A stretch of DNA of 64,000 bases from Chimonanthus salicifolius (lineage: Eukaryota; Streptophyta; Magnoliopsida; Laurales; Calycanthaceae). Each line of letters starts with the position of its first letter. Within the stretch, counting starts at the first letter, position 1. The notes under the pieces were generated by a model. The model worked only from the letters and a program-made list of their open reading frames with translations, ran no database searches and was not told where the DNA came from. The translations under genes and the position numbers were made by a program. The stretch is taken from NCBI GenBank assembly GCA_013350335.1, contig CM023540.1, forward strand, positions 5,208,001 to 5,272,000, read 5' to 3'. Positions 37,404 through 50,150 of the stretch are shown piece by piece.

Positions 37404-40400
37404 TGTAACGCCCGCCCCTTTTCACCGTAAAATCAGAGTACAATTTTTTTTTTTTTTTATAAAAGTGACAAAGGGCACGGACGTCACGACGCGAGTTAAG
37501 TTCCGAGCTTCTAAAGCCCGGCCCTTAACTGGCCAACCCTACGCGTGCGTGGAACATAAGTCCACGAGTACGGTTCACACGTAGCAAGTAAGCTCACGGA
37601 ACATAAAAATAAGTGTGGATGATCATAGAACTATCCTACCAGTTCTTCAGATAGCAGGGAAGAAATACCCAATTAATTACGAAAATGCCATTATACTGTA
37701 TTATCCAAAATAATACCTAAACATAGCAAACTACCTACATTATTACATTTCCGACAAGCTAACTATACAAATACATCTTTTCCAAAATAAAGTAAAACAA
37801 AATAATTAATCTGCCTCCCCAAGCTCTTAACCTTGGCTTCCGTCTCGCCCTTCCGGTCCGCCATCTCCTGCATCGTCAGCTAGGGTAGAAGTAGGGCGTT
37901 AGAACAACGCGCCCAGTAGGATTCCGAGTAGGGCTAGCACATGGGTTAGTAATAACCACATACAGATAATAACACAGTGAAAACTATAAACCACCATATA
38001 TTGAAATATAAGTAAATGATATGCCATGGGTGTCAATGTTATGAATCCCACCCATCATTCCATACCATCATGCTGTCATATCCCCCTTGACGGCAAAACC
38101 TCGTCAAGATACGAACAATCACAAATCATCCCCCTGGACGGCAAAACCTCGTCCAGATATAAAACAATCACAAATCATTCCCCTGGACGGCAAAACCTCG
38201 TCCAGATATAAAACAATCACAAATCATTCCCCTGGACGGCAAAACCTCGTCCAGATATAAAACAATCACAAATCCTCCCCCTTGATGGAAGAACCATCAT
38301 CAAGGTATCATAATTACATACAACATCCCTGATACATCAAACACATCAAAATATCTCCATGTCTGTTTATCGGTCGCCCCGACGGAGCATGGACTCCGGT
38401 TTTATTTCATCCTTCCCCTGTCATATCCCTCCCATGCCATGCATGAGATGTAGATGCCATATGCCATGTAATGAATATAATAACAAACAATAACATTTAA
38501 AGAAAATCCCATCAATAAAACATATAACTTGATTACCCATAATAGATCAAGCAAAGCCTCCATAATCACATCATAGCATTAAAACCCATTTTAAACCAAT
38601 CAAATGCTTACCGGAATGAATCAAGTAAAAACCCCTACATAATACATAATTCAAAACCAATATTAAAACAACTCATATAATTTCCAAGATAATTCAAAAC
38701 AACCATCACTCAATCCATGGCTTACAAAAAGGTTAGAATCCTACCGAATACCGACTAGCGTCTTCGTTTCGTTTTCGTCCGATAGGCCGTCTACCGTCAC
38801 GCGTACTGCCAGCGATATCCAATACCTTATTAAATTTCCAAATCAGTTCAAGTTTTAACCATTTCTAAGCCCATATGAAAAATCGGTCACTATTTAGGTT
38901 TTGTGGGTCCCATGTCATCTATTAAACCTTTTAATCCCATAAGTCTTAAAATTCGGCCACCCTAGGCTTTATTAATCACTTATAAGGTTATTACATTAGA
39001 TCCCCTAAGTCCATGATCAATTTCCATGGAATTCTTGAATTTGGCCACTAATTACGGTTTTGCCACTACCTCATTTTCCATGATTAAACACTCGTTAATC
39101 CATGCATGACTTAATCCATAATTGATCACAGACTTAGATCCCTAACTTAGGTCCATTAATGACCCATTGAACCATGTCATAACATCATTAAAATTAGTCT
39201 TTTTATTAATTTCACCATTATTCATTTAAACCCATCCATAACCCCATACTTAACCCTTTAAATGGTTCACCAATGGCCATGGGTTCAAAATACCTAATTC
39301 ATCAACTCTTCCCATGGGATGTACCTCATGTATTTAACTTCAATGAGTCCATTACTCATTCATTTCCTTTGGAGACCACACACACACACCATTCATCATC
39401 CAATTTAACCCACCAAAATGGATCACAATTGGGCCATGGGTTCGGCCATCCACCATGGCCGAACCCATGGTGTCATTTCCCCATTTTTCTTGGATCTATT
39501 TACACCATTTAGATCCAAAATAAATCCTTCCTTGAGGTGGCTTAAATCACACTCTTAAACCACCACTCTTAGCCCCATTTGGATCACTACATTTGTTCAT
39601 TTGAAACCCTAACTCATTAACACATTAATCCATCTTTTCCATCCTTTAAACCCATCATTTGATCACCATTACATCACCATAGGGTTCGGCCATTTACCAT
39701 GGCCGAACCCATGGTTCATGATCCACCATTCATTGCTCCAAAATACCTACATTCACCAAAATATTAATTTCATCAATCTTCCCATTTTTCCATGGCTTCA
39801 TACCCTAAAACCCTAATTAACTTTACACACAACCACCTAGGGTTCGGCCATACACCATGGCCGAACCCATGGTTCATATATCACTCTCTTTTATACCTTC
39901 CAATGCCATAAAATCCATTTGCATTTTCATCATAAAACCATTTTAAAACTTGCCCACATGCATTCATTTACAACCCTAAATTTCATTAGCTAGAAACCCT
40001 CATTGTCTTCCATTCTTTAAAACCCTAATTATTTACATCAACTAGCTAATCACCCACCATGGGGTTCGGCCATGCTACATGGCCGAACCCTATGGCCCAT
40101 GATTTCCTTCCAATAACCTAATTCCATTCTTAATTTCATAAATTACCCAATGCACATAATCCATTTATTTATTTTCTTACCCTAACCCTAATTTACCCAT
40201 TTAGGGTTTCCTCCATCTTCCACCCTCTCATTTGATGGGTTTAACATCCATGGCATAAATTTATGTAACCACCATTAAATTCTACGAAAATAATTTCCAA
40301 ATCTTAAACCCTAAAAAAACCAAAATTTCTTGTTTAAGAAATACTCACAATCCGTCGTCTCCTCCGACTTCCGCCGCTCCCGTCGGTTTCCTTAGCCTCC

Positions 40401-41400
40401 TCTCTCCTTCCTCTTGATCTTTGATAGGTCAAAATCTTTGATCAAGGGTGGCAACTCCCAACCTTAAAATCAGCCATGTTAGGTTTGAATTTGAGAGATG
40501 AAAAGAGGAAAAGATGATGAGAGGAAGATGATGACCTTAATCTTAGAGTGAACTCCCTCCAAATTCCATTTTTTTTCCTTCTCTCCTTGAGCTCCTTCTC
40601 TTTTTTTTTTTTTCTCCTTCACTTGGACATGGGACGGCAATGGAGGAGTGGAGAATTGAAATGAGAATGAAAAGAGAGAGAAAGAAAAAGATAAGACTCA
40701 TTCCCATTTTTTTTCTCTTTACATTAACTACCTCCACCAACCTTAAGATATTTTTTAGATCTTTTATTTGCTTTATGGTGGTGATTATCTAAACCACCAC
40801 CAAGCCCAACGTGTGTGAATTTTTTTAAGTTTGAGATGAGGTGAATCTTCACCTCATGGCCCCACCTTGACCACTCTTAACTACCATATTTAAATAATTT
40901 AATTAGATAATTACCTTAGGCTAATCCATTGATACTTAGTCTAAGTTCATTACTGCACCCATGGTTGACCAAGTCAACCATGGTGGCCGGCCCCACCAAT
41001 CATTGGCCCACACGCCACCTCACTTGATGAGGTGGAGGTGGGTCCCACTTGGCCACAACACCTTGATTTAACTCCAAGTAACTTAGGTGATTTAAATTCA
41101 TTGAATTCACTCTAAATGGATCACCATTGGGCCCATGGCCCAATTACATTTCCCACTAGCCCGTTTACCTTAGAGCTTAACCATCTTGACCCATTGGGTC
41201 CCAAATGGGTATTTGACCCAATTTGACCATTCTTGACCCATTTAAATAAATTTAAATCCAAACCATAGTCTATTGGGCCACACTTGGGCCTTTATCCAAT
41301 TTTGGCCCATTTACCATTTACTCCACCAATTTTCTAATTTCCATCATTAAAATAATTAATATTCACATTGATATTAATTCCCAAATTCCGAGACCTTACA
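37404..41400 (-). mobile_element. 5' LTR of element C
   Basis: 3997 bp, near-identical to 29479-33477. CATGCATG at 38438-38445, donor GTGAGT (rc 40343-40348). Differences seen include CCATATTC/CCATAGTC in U3, TGGTGGTTATC/TGGTGATTATC, and changes in two hairpin units. Confidence 0.95.
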
Positions 41401-42256
41401 GGGGACGACCATGGGAGAGTGAAAATGGAGAGAGTTGAATGAAAAGAGAATGGGAAAAAACATCAAGGCTTATCCCCTTTTTTTTTTTACTTTACATTAA
41501 TTACCTTCACCTACCTTAAGATATTTTGAGATATTTAAGTTGCTTTATGGCTTATAACTCCACCCCTCTAAGTCCCAACGTGTTCTATTTTTTTTTTTTT
41601 GAGTTTGGGATGAGGTGAGTTTTCACCTCATGGGCCCCCTTTGACCACTCTTAACTACCATTTTAAATTATTTAATTATTTAATTACTTAGTTACTTTAA
41701 TTCCCATTTACTTATTTAAATCACCTTAGGTTAATTCATTATATTTAACCTAATTCCATTATTCCACCCATGGTTGACCAAATCAACCATGGTGGTCGGC
41801 CCCACCAAACCTTGGGTCCACACTTGGCCACATCACCATTGTTTAATTCCAAATAACTTAGGTGATTTAAAATCATTGAATTCACTCTAAGTGGATTACC
41901 ATTGGGCCTATGGCCCAATTACATTTCCATGTAGTCCATTTACCTTAGAGCTTAACCATCTTGACCCATTGGGTTCCAAATGGGTATTTGACCCAATTTG
42001 ACCATTCTTGACCCATTTAACCCGCATTGACCATTTAAATAAATTTAAATCCAAACCACAATCTATTGGGCCATACTTGGACCTTTGTCCAAATTTTGGC
42101 CCATTTACCATTTATTCCACCAATTTTCCAATTTCCATCATTAAAATAAATAATATTCACATATTCATTGATTTAAAAATTTCGGGCCATTACAATACAA
42201 TCCTCTTTTAAAATTTTCGTCCCAAAAATTCGAGCGAAGTAGGGGTTCAAATCATC

Positions 42257-43080
42257 TTATACAAAGAGTTCTGGATGAGCGGCACTCATCTCTGACTCCA
42301 GTTCCCAGGTGATTTCCTCATTGCCATGTCGTTCCCATACCACCTTGACGAACTGAATCGCACGGTTCTGCAACATCCTTTGCTCGCTCCCGACTATTCT
42401 AATCGGCTTTCTCCACATATGTCACATCGCTTTGTACATCGATGTCTTGTACACTCAGGACATGTGAAGGGTCAAGATTGTACTTCCTCATCACGGACAC
42501 ATGGAATACGTCATGTAAAGATGATAACTGTGGAGGAAGTGCTAACTAATAGGCCACCTCCCCCACCCTCTTTAGGATTGGAAACGGCCTCACAATCTAG
42601 GTGACAGTTTCCCCTTCTTTTCGAGTCTCATGTGTCCCTTCCGTGGTAAGACTTTCAAAAGCACCAAGTCTCCCACCTCAAACTCGGGGAAACTTCTCCT
42701 CTTGTCGGCGTAATTCTTATAACGACTTTGCGCAGTGAGTAAATGTTGCCATATAAATTTAATCTGCGCCGTAGTCTCCGTAACCCACTTCGGTCCAATC
42801 AGCGCAGGCTCACCGACCTCTGTCCAACGCACTGGAGATCTACATGGCCTACCATATAAGGCCTTAAATGGAGCCATCTGGAGGCTTGCCTGATAACTGT
42901 TATTGTAGGAGAACTCCACTAGGAGCAAATGATCCTCCCACCCACCTTTGAAATCCAGTACACATGCTCTCAGCATAACCTCCAATACCCGTATGTTCTC
43001 TCTGACTGTTCATCAGTCTGTGGGTGGATTGTTGTGCTGGTTAACACATCGGTCCCCATAGCCTACTGCATGCTCCTAGG
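42257..43080 (-). pseudogene. Element B integrase remnant
   Basis: The same truncated integrase as in C, more decayed: frameshifts near 42410 and 42590 split the chromodomain tail from the GPF/Y-like module; 42590-42985 is open (131 codons). The upstream junction to the integrase N-terminal side is at about 43074-43081, in the same sequence context (TGCATGCTCCTAGGCACATC) as in C, so both derive from one deleted ancestor. Confidence 0.87.
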
Positions 43081-45178
43081 CACATCCTTCTTACCTCGGA
43101 ATACAAGACCTTGCCCCGGTCATAACTCCTATTCCGGCACCACCTCACCGGCAAATATCTTGATTCATATCTCCATTTCTGGGTTTATTCGCCGTTCCCG
43201 TTTAATTGTGTCAAGTACCTCTTAATTACATCAACATCACTCATATCAACCTATGAGTTTCATTCTTACAGAATTTATTCTGTCTCATGTTACCTCTTTT
43301 CTTCATAAACCCATTTGCAGCCTTATGTAAATTAATGTATCCTATTTCACTTTATTTGTTACCAAGACATTTCCCATACGTACTCCTTCAATACGTTCTT
43401 TCGTCTACTCTCTGTGTGAGTTAGTCTGCCAGTACGAGCCTATGCTCAAGTCCATTGTTGATTCCATTTTAACTAGGTTTCTAGCTTCACCCTCCTGGAA
43501 TTCCATCGGCCAACTACAGAGTCAGGTGATCAGTCTCACTCGGCAGTCGCCCATAGCTTCCCATCCAAGTTTCACTAGACTCTTAACCTTTCCCTTAGAT
43601 CTATCTCTCAAAAGAAATCATACCTTTATTTGTGTATAAGTCACTATGTGACTAACCCTTTTTTTGTTCATAACTCCTACAATACCAATACCCAACATCA
43701 ATCCAAGTCATATAGATACTAATTTCCTACCCTTCTGGATTATTCCACATATTCATAGCTTCCTAACAATAGTGATACATCTAAGCTTACTTAGGTTATG
43801 TCATATAGTACCCATTCACCACTAAAACATTCACAAGTATTACAAATTTCACCAACCACCAAATTCCATCCTACATGCCTACGTTATCAATGGTTACCAC
43901 ATCATACGGTTCGTATGCCTTCATTATCAAGCCACGTAGAATTGAAATTACACACAAGCATCGAATAACATAACTCATGTGTAACAAGATCTTTCATCTC
44001 CATTCTCATCAAACAATAACTTGAGGTAACATAAGAAATAACACATTAATAAGATCTAGTGATTCAACCTAATTATGATTAGGTTACCCTACCCCATTTA
44101 CAACATACACCTAGAGATTTTGAAATAACAATCCTACTCATCCAAAGCAAGTCATCCCAATACATTCGAAGACCATCCATGACCATCCATAAATTCCTAA
44201 ACTTGGAATTATCCATCAGTCCCACCTAGGTTTCCAACCAAACGCATTAACATATCACGGCCTCTTCATGCATACTACATATTCACAACTCACTGTACTT
44301 TATCAACTCATCATCATACACATTGTCTATAACACATCCTTGTTCCTCAATGACTATTCATTGCATACCACCAATTATCAAAGTAACATCATATAAACTC
44401 ATTGCAACTATTGATAATTCACAACTTAGTAACAACATAGGGAATCCTCATGCAATCACTAAATAAAGTATTTTCATAAGTTCATGATCCATCATTCATT
44501 CATGTTTTTTAAGGCCATAAACCCATTTCAAGGCCTATCATCACTCGTTCATAATCTCCACAACACATTGGGAGAATGCAATTGCATTATACATACAAGA
44601 TTTTTTTTTTCCATACAATATATTAGTCTTTGCAAGCTAGACCCTTCACATTCTCCTCATAATATCATCTTCTCACGAGTTTCATGTGGCAAGTTAACCC
44701 ATGCATTCCGGTCTCTTTCAAGTACATTGTTTATCCAACATCTCTCAAATGACACTTTGTTCACATGAGAACCTCTTATACCCCTTCACAAAGCGTTTAC
44801 ATCATCACCCATTATATGTCATAACATAAGTCTCTTCACTTGGTCATGACAAATTATCAAACCATGGGTCATCACCAATATAAAAACCATTTCTAAAAGC
44901 CATTGTACCATCCCCCCCAAGTATACCCATATATCACATTATCAAATACTCCCCACCCTTTTTATTCACATTTATCTCTCTCATAAGCATATGCAACATA
45001 TACCCCACATCAAAAGTTCCTGCCTCGTATCCTCATTTCATCACCTCATACACTCAACAATAAGAATTCAACACACGTATATTCACATGCACTCCCAATA
45101 CAAGTATGCTTGTGCAATTTAATATCACACTTATTTCCTTCATTTAAAACCCCAAAATCATTAATTATTTTCCAATAT
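43081..45178 (-). other. Non-coding filler of element B
   Basis: Colinear with 34350-36512 in C, with scattered substitutions and a short loss near 45035 (T run region). No ORF of note; it separates the integrase remnant from the leader. Confidence 0.8.
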
Positions 45179-45508
45179 AAGGACGGTTAGTCCTCTCTTT
45201 CCCGTGTCCATGTAGTCCACAAATCGGGTATACCACTTCAAGAGGGTAGAGGCAATATGTGCAGTTGTGCCCAACCTGGTTACACAACTCGCGCATATAA
45301 TCGGGTTCCATTTCCCCTACGACTCTCTTATCATTGGAAAGTCTTCCATATTCTCCTCAGTAAAAGATGCTAAATCTTATTCATCTTCCTCGGGATGTCC
45401 CTCCTGAATGTCCATGCTAACCTCTATGCTGAAAGCAGACACCAAATCTATGAGACTGTTAGGGGTTCCCTTATCCCATAATTCCATACACTCCCCTTCA
45501 TTTGACAT
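45179..45508 (-). pseudogene. Decayed zinc-knuckle ORF of element B
   Basis: It reads MSNEGECMELWDK from 45508 through the acidic region (IQEGHPEEDE) to a stop at 45377. The remaining zinc-binding part is present but broken. Colinear with the C remnant and with A's intact ORF. Confidence 0.72.
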
Positions 45509-46047
45509 ACCTGTATTCATAGAATACAATAGAACCCAAAAATCATCAACTGCAATTTCCAATAAAACCAATCTAGGTTTTGGGGAATCTCTTATGTATA
45601 TCACAATGTATTTTGTTTGGGGAAAGTTGCCAAATAAGCACACTTGTTTTTCCTTTGTTTCTGGGGGGAATCTCTTAATTCCTATTGTCTGTTGTTCAAA
45701 TTAGGGATACCGGGGAAGTACATCCTACTTTACTATGTCCGATAAAACTAGTACTGTTTCATCAATTTGGGGGGGAAACCTAGATGTTTTCTCATTTCTA
45801 GGGAAGTAAACCCTATCTTGCTATGTTTCAATAAATCTCTCCTAGAATGAATCTTTCTTCCCTTGCTATCATTACTTTCCATCAATTGTTGTTCTCAGAC
45901 TAAACACTTCAGTTTGAGTCAATCGAAGTAAATTAACCCGACCCCCGTGCAGCGGACTCCGAAGAGTCTGTCAGTTGGGATTCTTAGCCGTCAGTGAGAC
46001 GTGCAACCATCTTAATCTTACTTCGAGAAATTCATTCTTCCGAATTC

Positions 46048-46059
46048 GCTCTGATACCA
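46048..46059 (-). promoter_or_regulatory. Primer binding site of element B (initiator Met tRNA)
   Basis: TGGTATCAGAGC on the minus strand, two bases from the 5' LTR end at 46062. Confidence 0.92.
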
Positions 46060-46061
46060 AC

Positions 46062-49000
46062 TGTAACGCCCGCCCCTTTTCACCGTAAAATCAGAGTACA
46101 TTTTTTTTTCTTTTTTTATAAAAGAGAAAAGGGCGCGGACGTCACGACGCGAGTTAAGTTCCGAGCTTCTAAAGCCCGGCCCTTAACTGGCCAACCCTAC
46201 GCGTGCGTGGAACATCAGTCCACGAGTACGGTTCACGCATAGCAAGTAAGCTCACGGAACATAAAAATAAATGCGGATGATCATAGAACTATCCTACCAG
46301 TTTTTCAGATAGCAGGGAAGTAATATCCATTTAATTACTAAAAAGCCACTGACTGCACCGTCCAAAATAAAATATACAACATAGCAAGCCATCTAAGTTA
46401 TTACATTTCCGACAAACTAAATTATACAATTACACATTCCCCAACATAACTTAAACAAAAATAATTTGTCCGCCTCCCCAAGCTCCTAAGCTTGGCTTCC
46501 GTCTCGCCCTTCCGGTCCGCCATCTCCTGCATTGTCAGCTAGGGTAGAAGTAGGGCGTTAGACCACGCGCCCAGTAGGACTCCGAGTAGGGCTGACACAT
46601 GAATTAGTGATAACAAAGCAGATAGATAATACATAACGAAAAGCCATAGAATGAATGTCATGCCATGGGTGTCTGTGTTATGAATCCCACCCATCATCCT
46701 TACTATCCCGATGCCATATCCCCCTTGACGGTAAGGCCTCGTCAAGGTGTAACCACAAATACAATATCCCCCTTGATGGAAGAACCATCATCAAGGTATA
46801 ACAATAAATACAACATCCCCGTTGACGGTAAGGCCTCCTCAAGGTGTAACCACAAATGCAATATCCCCCTTGATGGAAGAACCATCATCAAGGTATAACA
46901 ATAAATACACCATCCCCCTTGACGGTAAGGCCTCGTCAAGGTACAATAATCCATATGTGAAATGTCCCTATGCTTGTTTATCGGTCGCCCCGACGGAGCA
47001 TGGACTCCGGTTTCATTTCATCCTTCCCCTGTCATATCCCTCCCATGCCATGCATGAGATGTAGATGCCATATGCCATGTAATATATGTAATTCAATAGT
47101 AATAAAACCCATCTTAAAACAATTACTTGATGACCAATAAAACAAAGGGAAACCATCCCATAATATTTAATCCAAAACCCATCTAAGACATTCACATGAT
47201 TTCCAAAATAATTTAAAGTGAAACATCACATGATACATAATCCAAAACTTATCTTAAAGACAACCACATGATTTCCAAAATAGATTAAATAAAACATCAC
47301 CCAAATCCATGGCTTACAAAAAGGTAGGGATCCTACCGAATACCGACCCGCGTCCTTTTACGTTTTCCGTTCGATAAACCCGGTCGCCGATCGCGCACCG
47401 CCTGCGATGTCCAGTACCTTATTACACATTAATCATTAGTCCATGTTTTAACCATTTCTAAGTCCATATGAAAAACCGGTCACTATTTAGGTTTTGTGGG
47501 TCCCAAATCATCTATTAAACCTTTTAATCCCATAAGTCTTAAAATTCGGCCACCCTAGGCTTTATCAATCACTTATAAGGTTATTACATTAGATCCCCTA
47601 AGTGCATGATCAATTTCCATGGAATTCTTGAATTTGGCCACTAATTACGGTTTTGCCACTACCTCATTTTCCATGATTAAACACTCGTTTATCCATGCAT
47701 GATTTAATCCATAATTGATCATAGACTTAGATCCCTAACTTAGGTCCATTAATGACCCATTGAACCATGTCATAACATCATTAAAATTAGCCTTTTTATT
47801 AATTTCACCATTATTCATTTAAACCCATCCATAACCCCATACTTAACCCTTTAAATGGTTCACCAACGGCCATGGGTTCAAATACCTAATTCATCAACTC
47901 TTCCCATGAGATTTACCTCATGTATTTAACTTCAATGAGTCCATTACTCATTCATTTCCTTTGGAGGCGCCACACACACCATTCATCATCCAATTTAACC
48001 CACTAAAATGGATCACAATTGGGCCATGGGTTCGGCCATACACCATGGCCGAACCCATGGTGTCCTTTCCCCATTTTTTCTTGGATCTATTTACACCATT
48101 TAGATCCAAAATAAATCCTTCCTTGGGGTGGTTTAAATCACACTTTTAAACCACTACTCTTAGCCCCATTTGGATCATTACATTTGTTCATTTAAAACCC
48201 TAAATTCATCAACGCATCATCCTTTAAACCCACCATTTAATCAACATTTCATCCATATAGGGTTCGGCTATTCACCATGGCCGAACCCATGGTGCATGAT
48301 CCATCATTCATTGCTCCAATTTATTTACATTCACCAAAATATTAATCCACTAATCTTCCCATTTTCCATGGCTTTTTAAACCCATTTAAAATTTGTAACA
48401 CCTTACCGTAGGGTTCAAGGTTCACTTCATCCATGCCTTTCAAGGCCATACACCTCTTTGCATTTTCATCATAACACCATTTTAAAACTTTCCCACATTC
48501 ATTCATTTACTAAATGTCATTAGTTAAAAATCCTCATTGCCTTCCATTTTTCAAACCCTAATAAATCATACATTACTTACCATGGGGTTCGGCCATGTAT
48601 GGTCCTTGACTCAAAAAAATTGCATATACATCTATGTTTGATCACATTAAGCATGTACTATCCTTAGTCCCTTTTTTTTTTTTTTTTTTTCCCCTTAACC
48701 CTAATTTTTTCTCCATTAGGGTTTTACCCACTTTCTATTCCTTAAACCCTAACTAATTAAACCAAACACCTAATCACCCACCATGGGGTTCGGCCATGCT
48801 ACATGGCCGAACCCTATGGCCCATGATTTTTTTTATTCCAATCACCCAATTCCATGCTCAATTTAATAAATTACACAATGCACATACTACATTTACTTAT
48901 TTCTTTTCCCTAACCCTAATTCATCCATTTAGGGTTTCCTCCACCTTCCATTCCTTCCATTTGATAGATTTAAAATCCATAGCATAAAATTATCTATCCA

Positions 49001-50150
49001 CCATTAATTTCACAAAAATAAATTCCAATTCTTAAACCCTAAAATCCAAAATTTCTTGTTTAAGAAATACTCACTATCCGACGTCTCCTCCGATTTCCGC
49101 CGCTCCCGTCGGTCTCCGTAGCCTCCTCTCTCCTTCCTTTTGATCTTTGGTAGGTTAAAATCTTTGATCAAGGGTGGCAATCCCCAACCCTAGAATCAGC
49201 CAAGGTAAGTTTTGTGTGAGAGAGGGAGAGGGGAAAATTATGAGAGGGAAGATGATAACCCTTTACCTTAGAGTGATTTCTCTCAAAATTCCACTTCTTT
49301 CTTCTCTCCTTCTCTTCTCTTTTCCTTAAATCTCTTTCTCTCCTTCACTTGGATGTAGGGGACGACCATGGGAGAGTGAAAATGGAGAGAGTTGAATGAA
49401 AAGAGAATGGGAAAAGACATCGAGGCTTATCCCCATTTTTGTTTTTACTTTAGATTAATTACCTTCACCAACCTTAAGATATTTTGAGATATTTAAGTTG
49501 CTTTATGGCTTATAACTCCACCCCTCTAAGTCCCAACGTGTTCTATTTTTTTTTTTGATTTTGGGATGAGGTGAGTTTTCACCTCATGGGCCCCCTTTGA
49601 CCACTCTTAACTACCATTTTAAATTATTTAATTATTTAATTACTTAGTTACTTTAATTCCCATTTACTTATTTAAATCACCTTAGGTTAATTCATTATAT
49701 TTAACCTAATTCCATTATTCCACCCATGGTTGACCAAATCAACCATGGTGGTCGGCCCCACCAAACCTTGGGTCCACACTTGGCCACATCACCATTGTTT
49801 AATTCCAAATAACTTAGGTGATTTAAAATCATTGAATTTACTCTAAGTGGATTACCATTGGGCCTATGGCCCAATTACATTTCCATCTAGCCCATTTACC
49901 TTAGAGCTTAACCATCTTGACCCATTGGGTCCCAAATGGGTATTTGACCCAATTTGACCATTCTTGACCCATTTAACCCTCATTGACCATTTAAATAAAT
50001 TTAAATCCAAACCACAGTCTATTGGGCCATACTTGGACCTTTGTCCAAATTTTGGCCCATTTACCATTTATTCCACCAATTTTCCAATTTCCATCATTAA
50101 AATAAATAATATTCACATATTCATTGATTTAAAAATTTCGGGCCATTACC
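46062..50150 (-). mobile_element. 5' LTR of element B
   Basis: 4089 bp, uninterrupted. U5 stems near 46150-46245, six CTTGATG/CTTGACG hairpins at 46720-46945, CATGCATG at 47049-47056, palindromes near 48029, 48260 and 48786 with a half-copy near 48585, donor GTGAGT (rc 49069-49074), an inverted TTGAC pair near 49724. The terminal base is changed (CATTACC). Confidence 0.93.

Larger units (their letters stand above)
29479..41400 (-). mobile_element. Element C: young non-autonomous gypsy element, minus, TSD GGGGA, nested in B
   Basis: GGGGA flanks it at 29474-29478 and 41401-41405. 3' LTR is 29479-33477 (3999 bp), internal region 33478-37403 (3926 bp), 5' LTR 37404-41400 (3997 bp). By eye the two LTRs differ at only about 15 bases plus homopolymer length, so C is the youngest dated insertion here. 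Each LTR is longer than the internal region. It encodes no gag, protease, RT or RNase H and has only the C-terminal end of integrase, so transposition must have used proteins from another element. Confidence 0.95.
26204..42194 (-). mobile_element. 3' LTR of element B (interrupted by C)
   Basis: B sequence is 26204-29478 plus 41406-42194. U5 stems include the perfect pair CTACGCGTG (26340-26348) / CACGCGTAG (26377-26385). Six CTTGATG/CTTGACG hairpins lie at 26860-27095, CATGCATG at 27193-27200, GGTTCGGCCAT palindromes at about 28154, 28384 and 28901 with a half-copy near 28708, and donor GTGAGT (rc 29185-29190). Relative to the 5' LTR it lacks about 25 bp near 27510. Confidence 0.92.
26204..50150 (-). 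mobile_element. Element B: non-autonomous gypsy element, minus, TSD CAACC, nested in A
   Basis: CAACC at 26199-26203 and 50151-50155 flanks TGTAATGCCC...CCATTACC (last A changed to C). 3' LTR is 26204-42194, interrupted by C; internal region 42195-46061; 5' LTR 46062-50150. Without C the LTRs are about 4064 and 4089 bp. The internal region is 3867 bp and holds only an integrase remnant, non-coding filler, a decayed zinc-knuckle ORF and a PBS. It landed in A's polyprotein gene between protease (FGMNWL) and RT. Confidence 0.94.
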
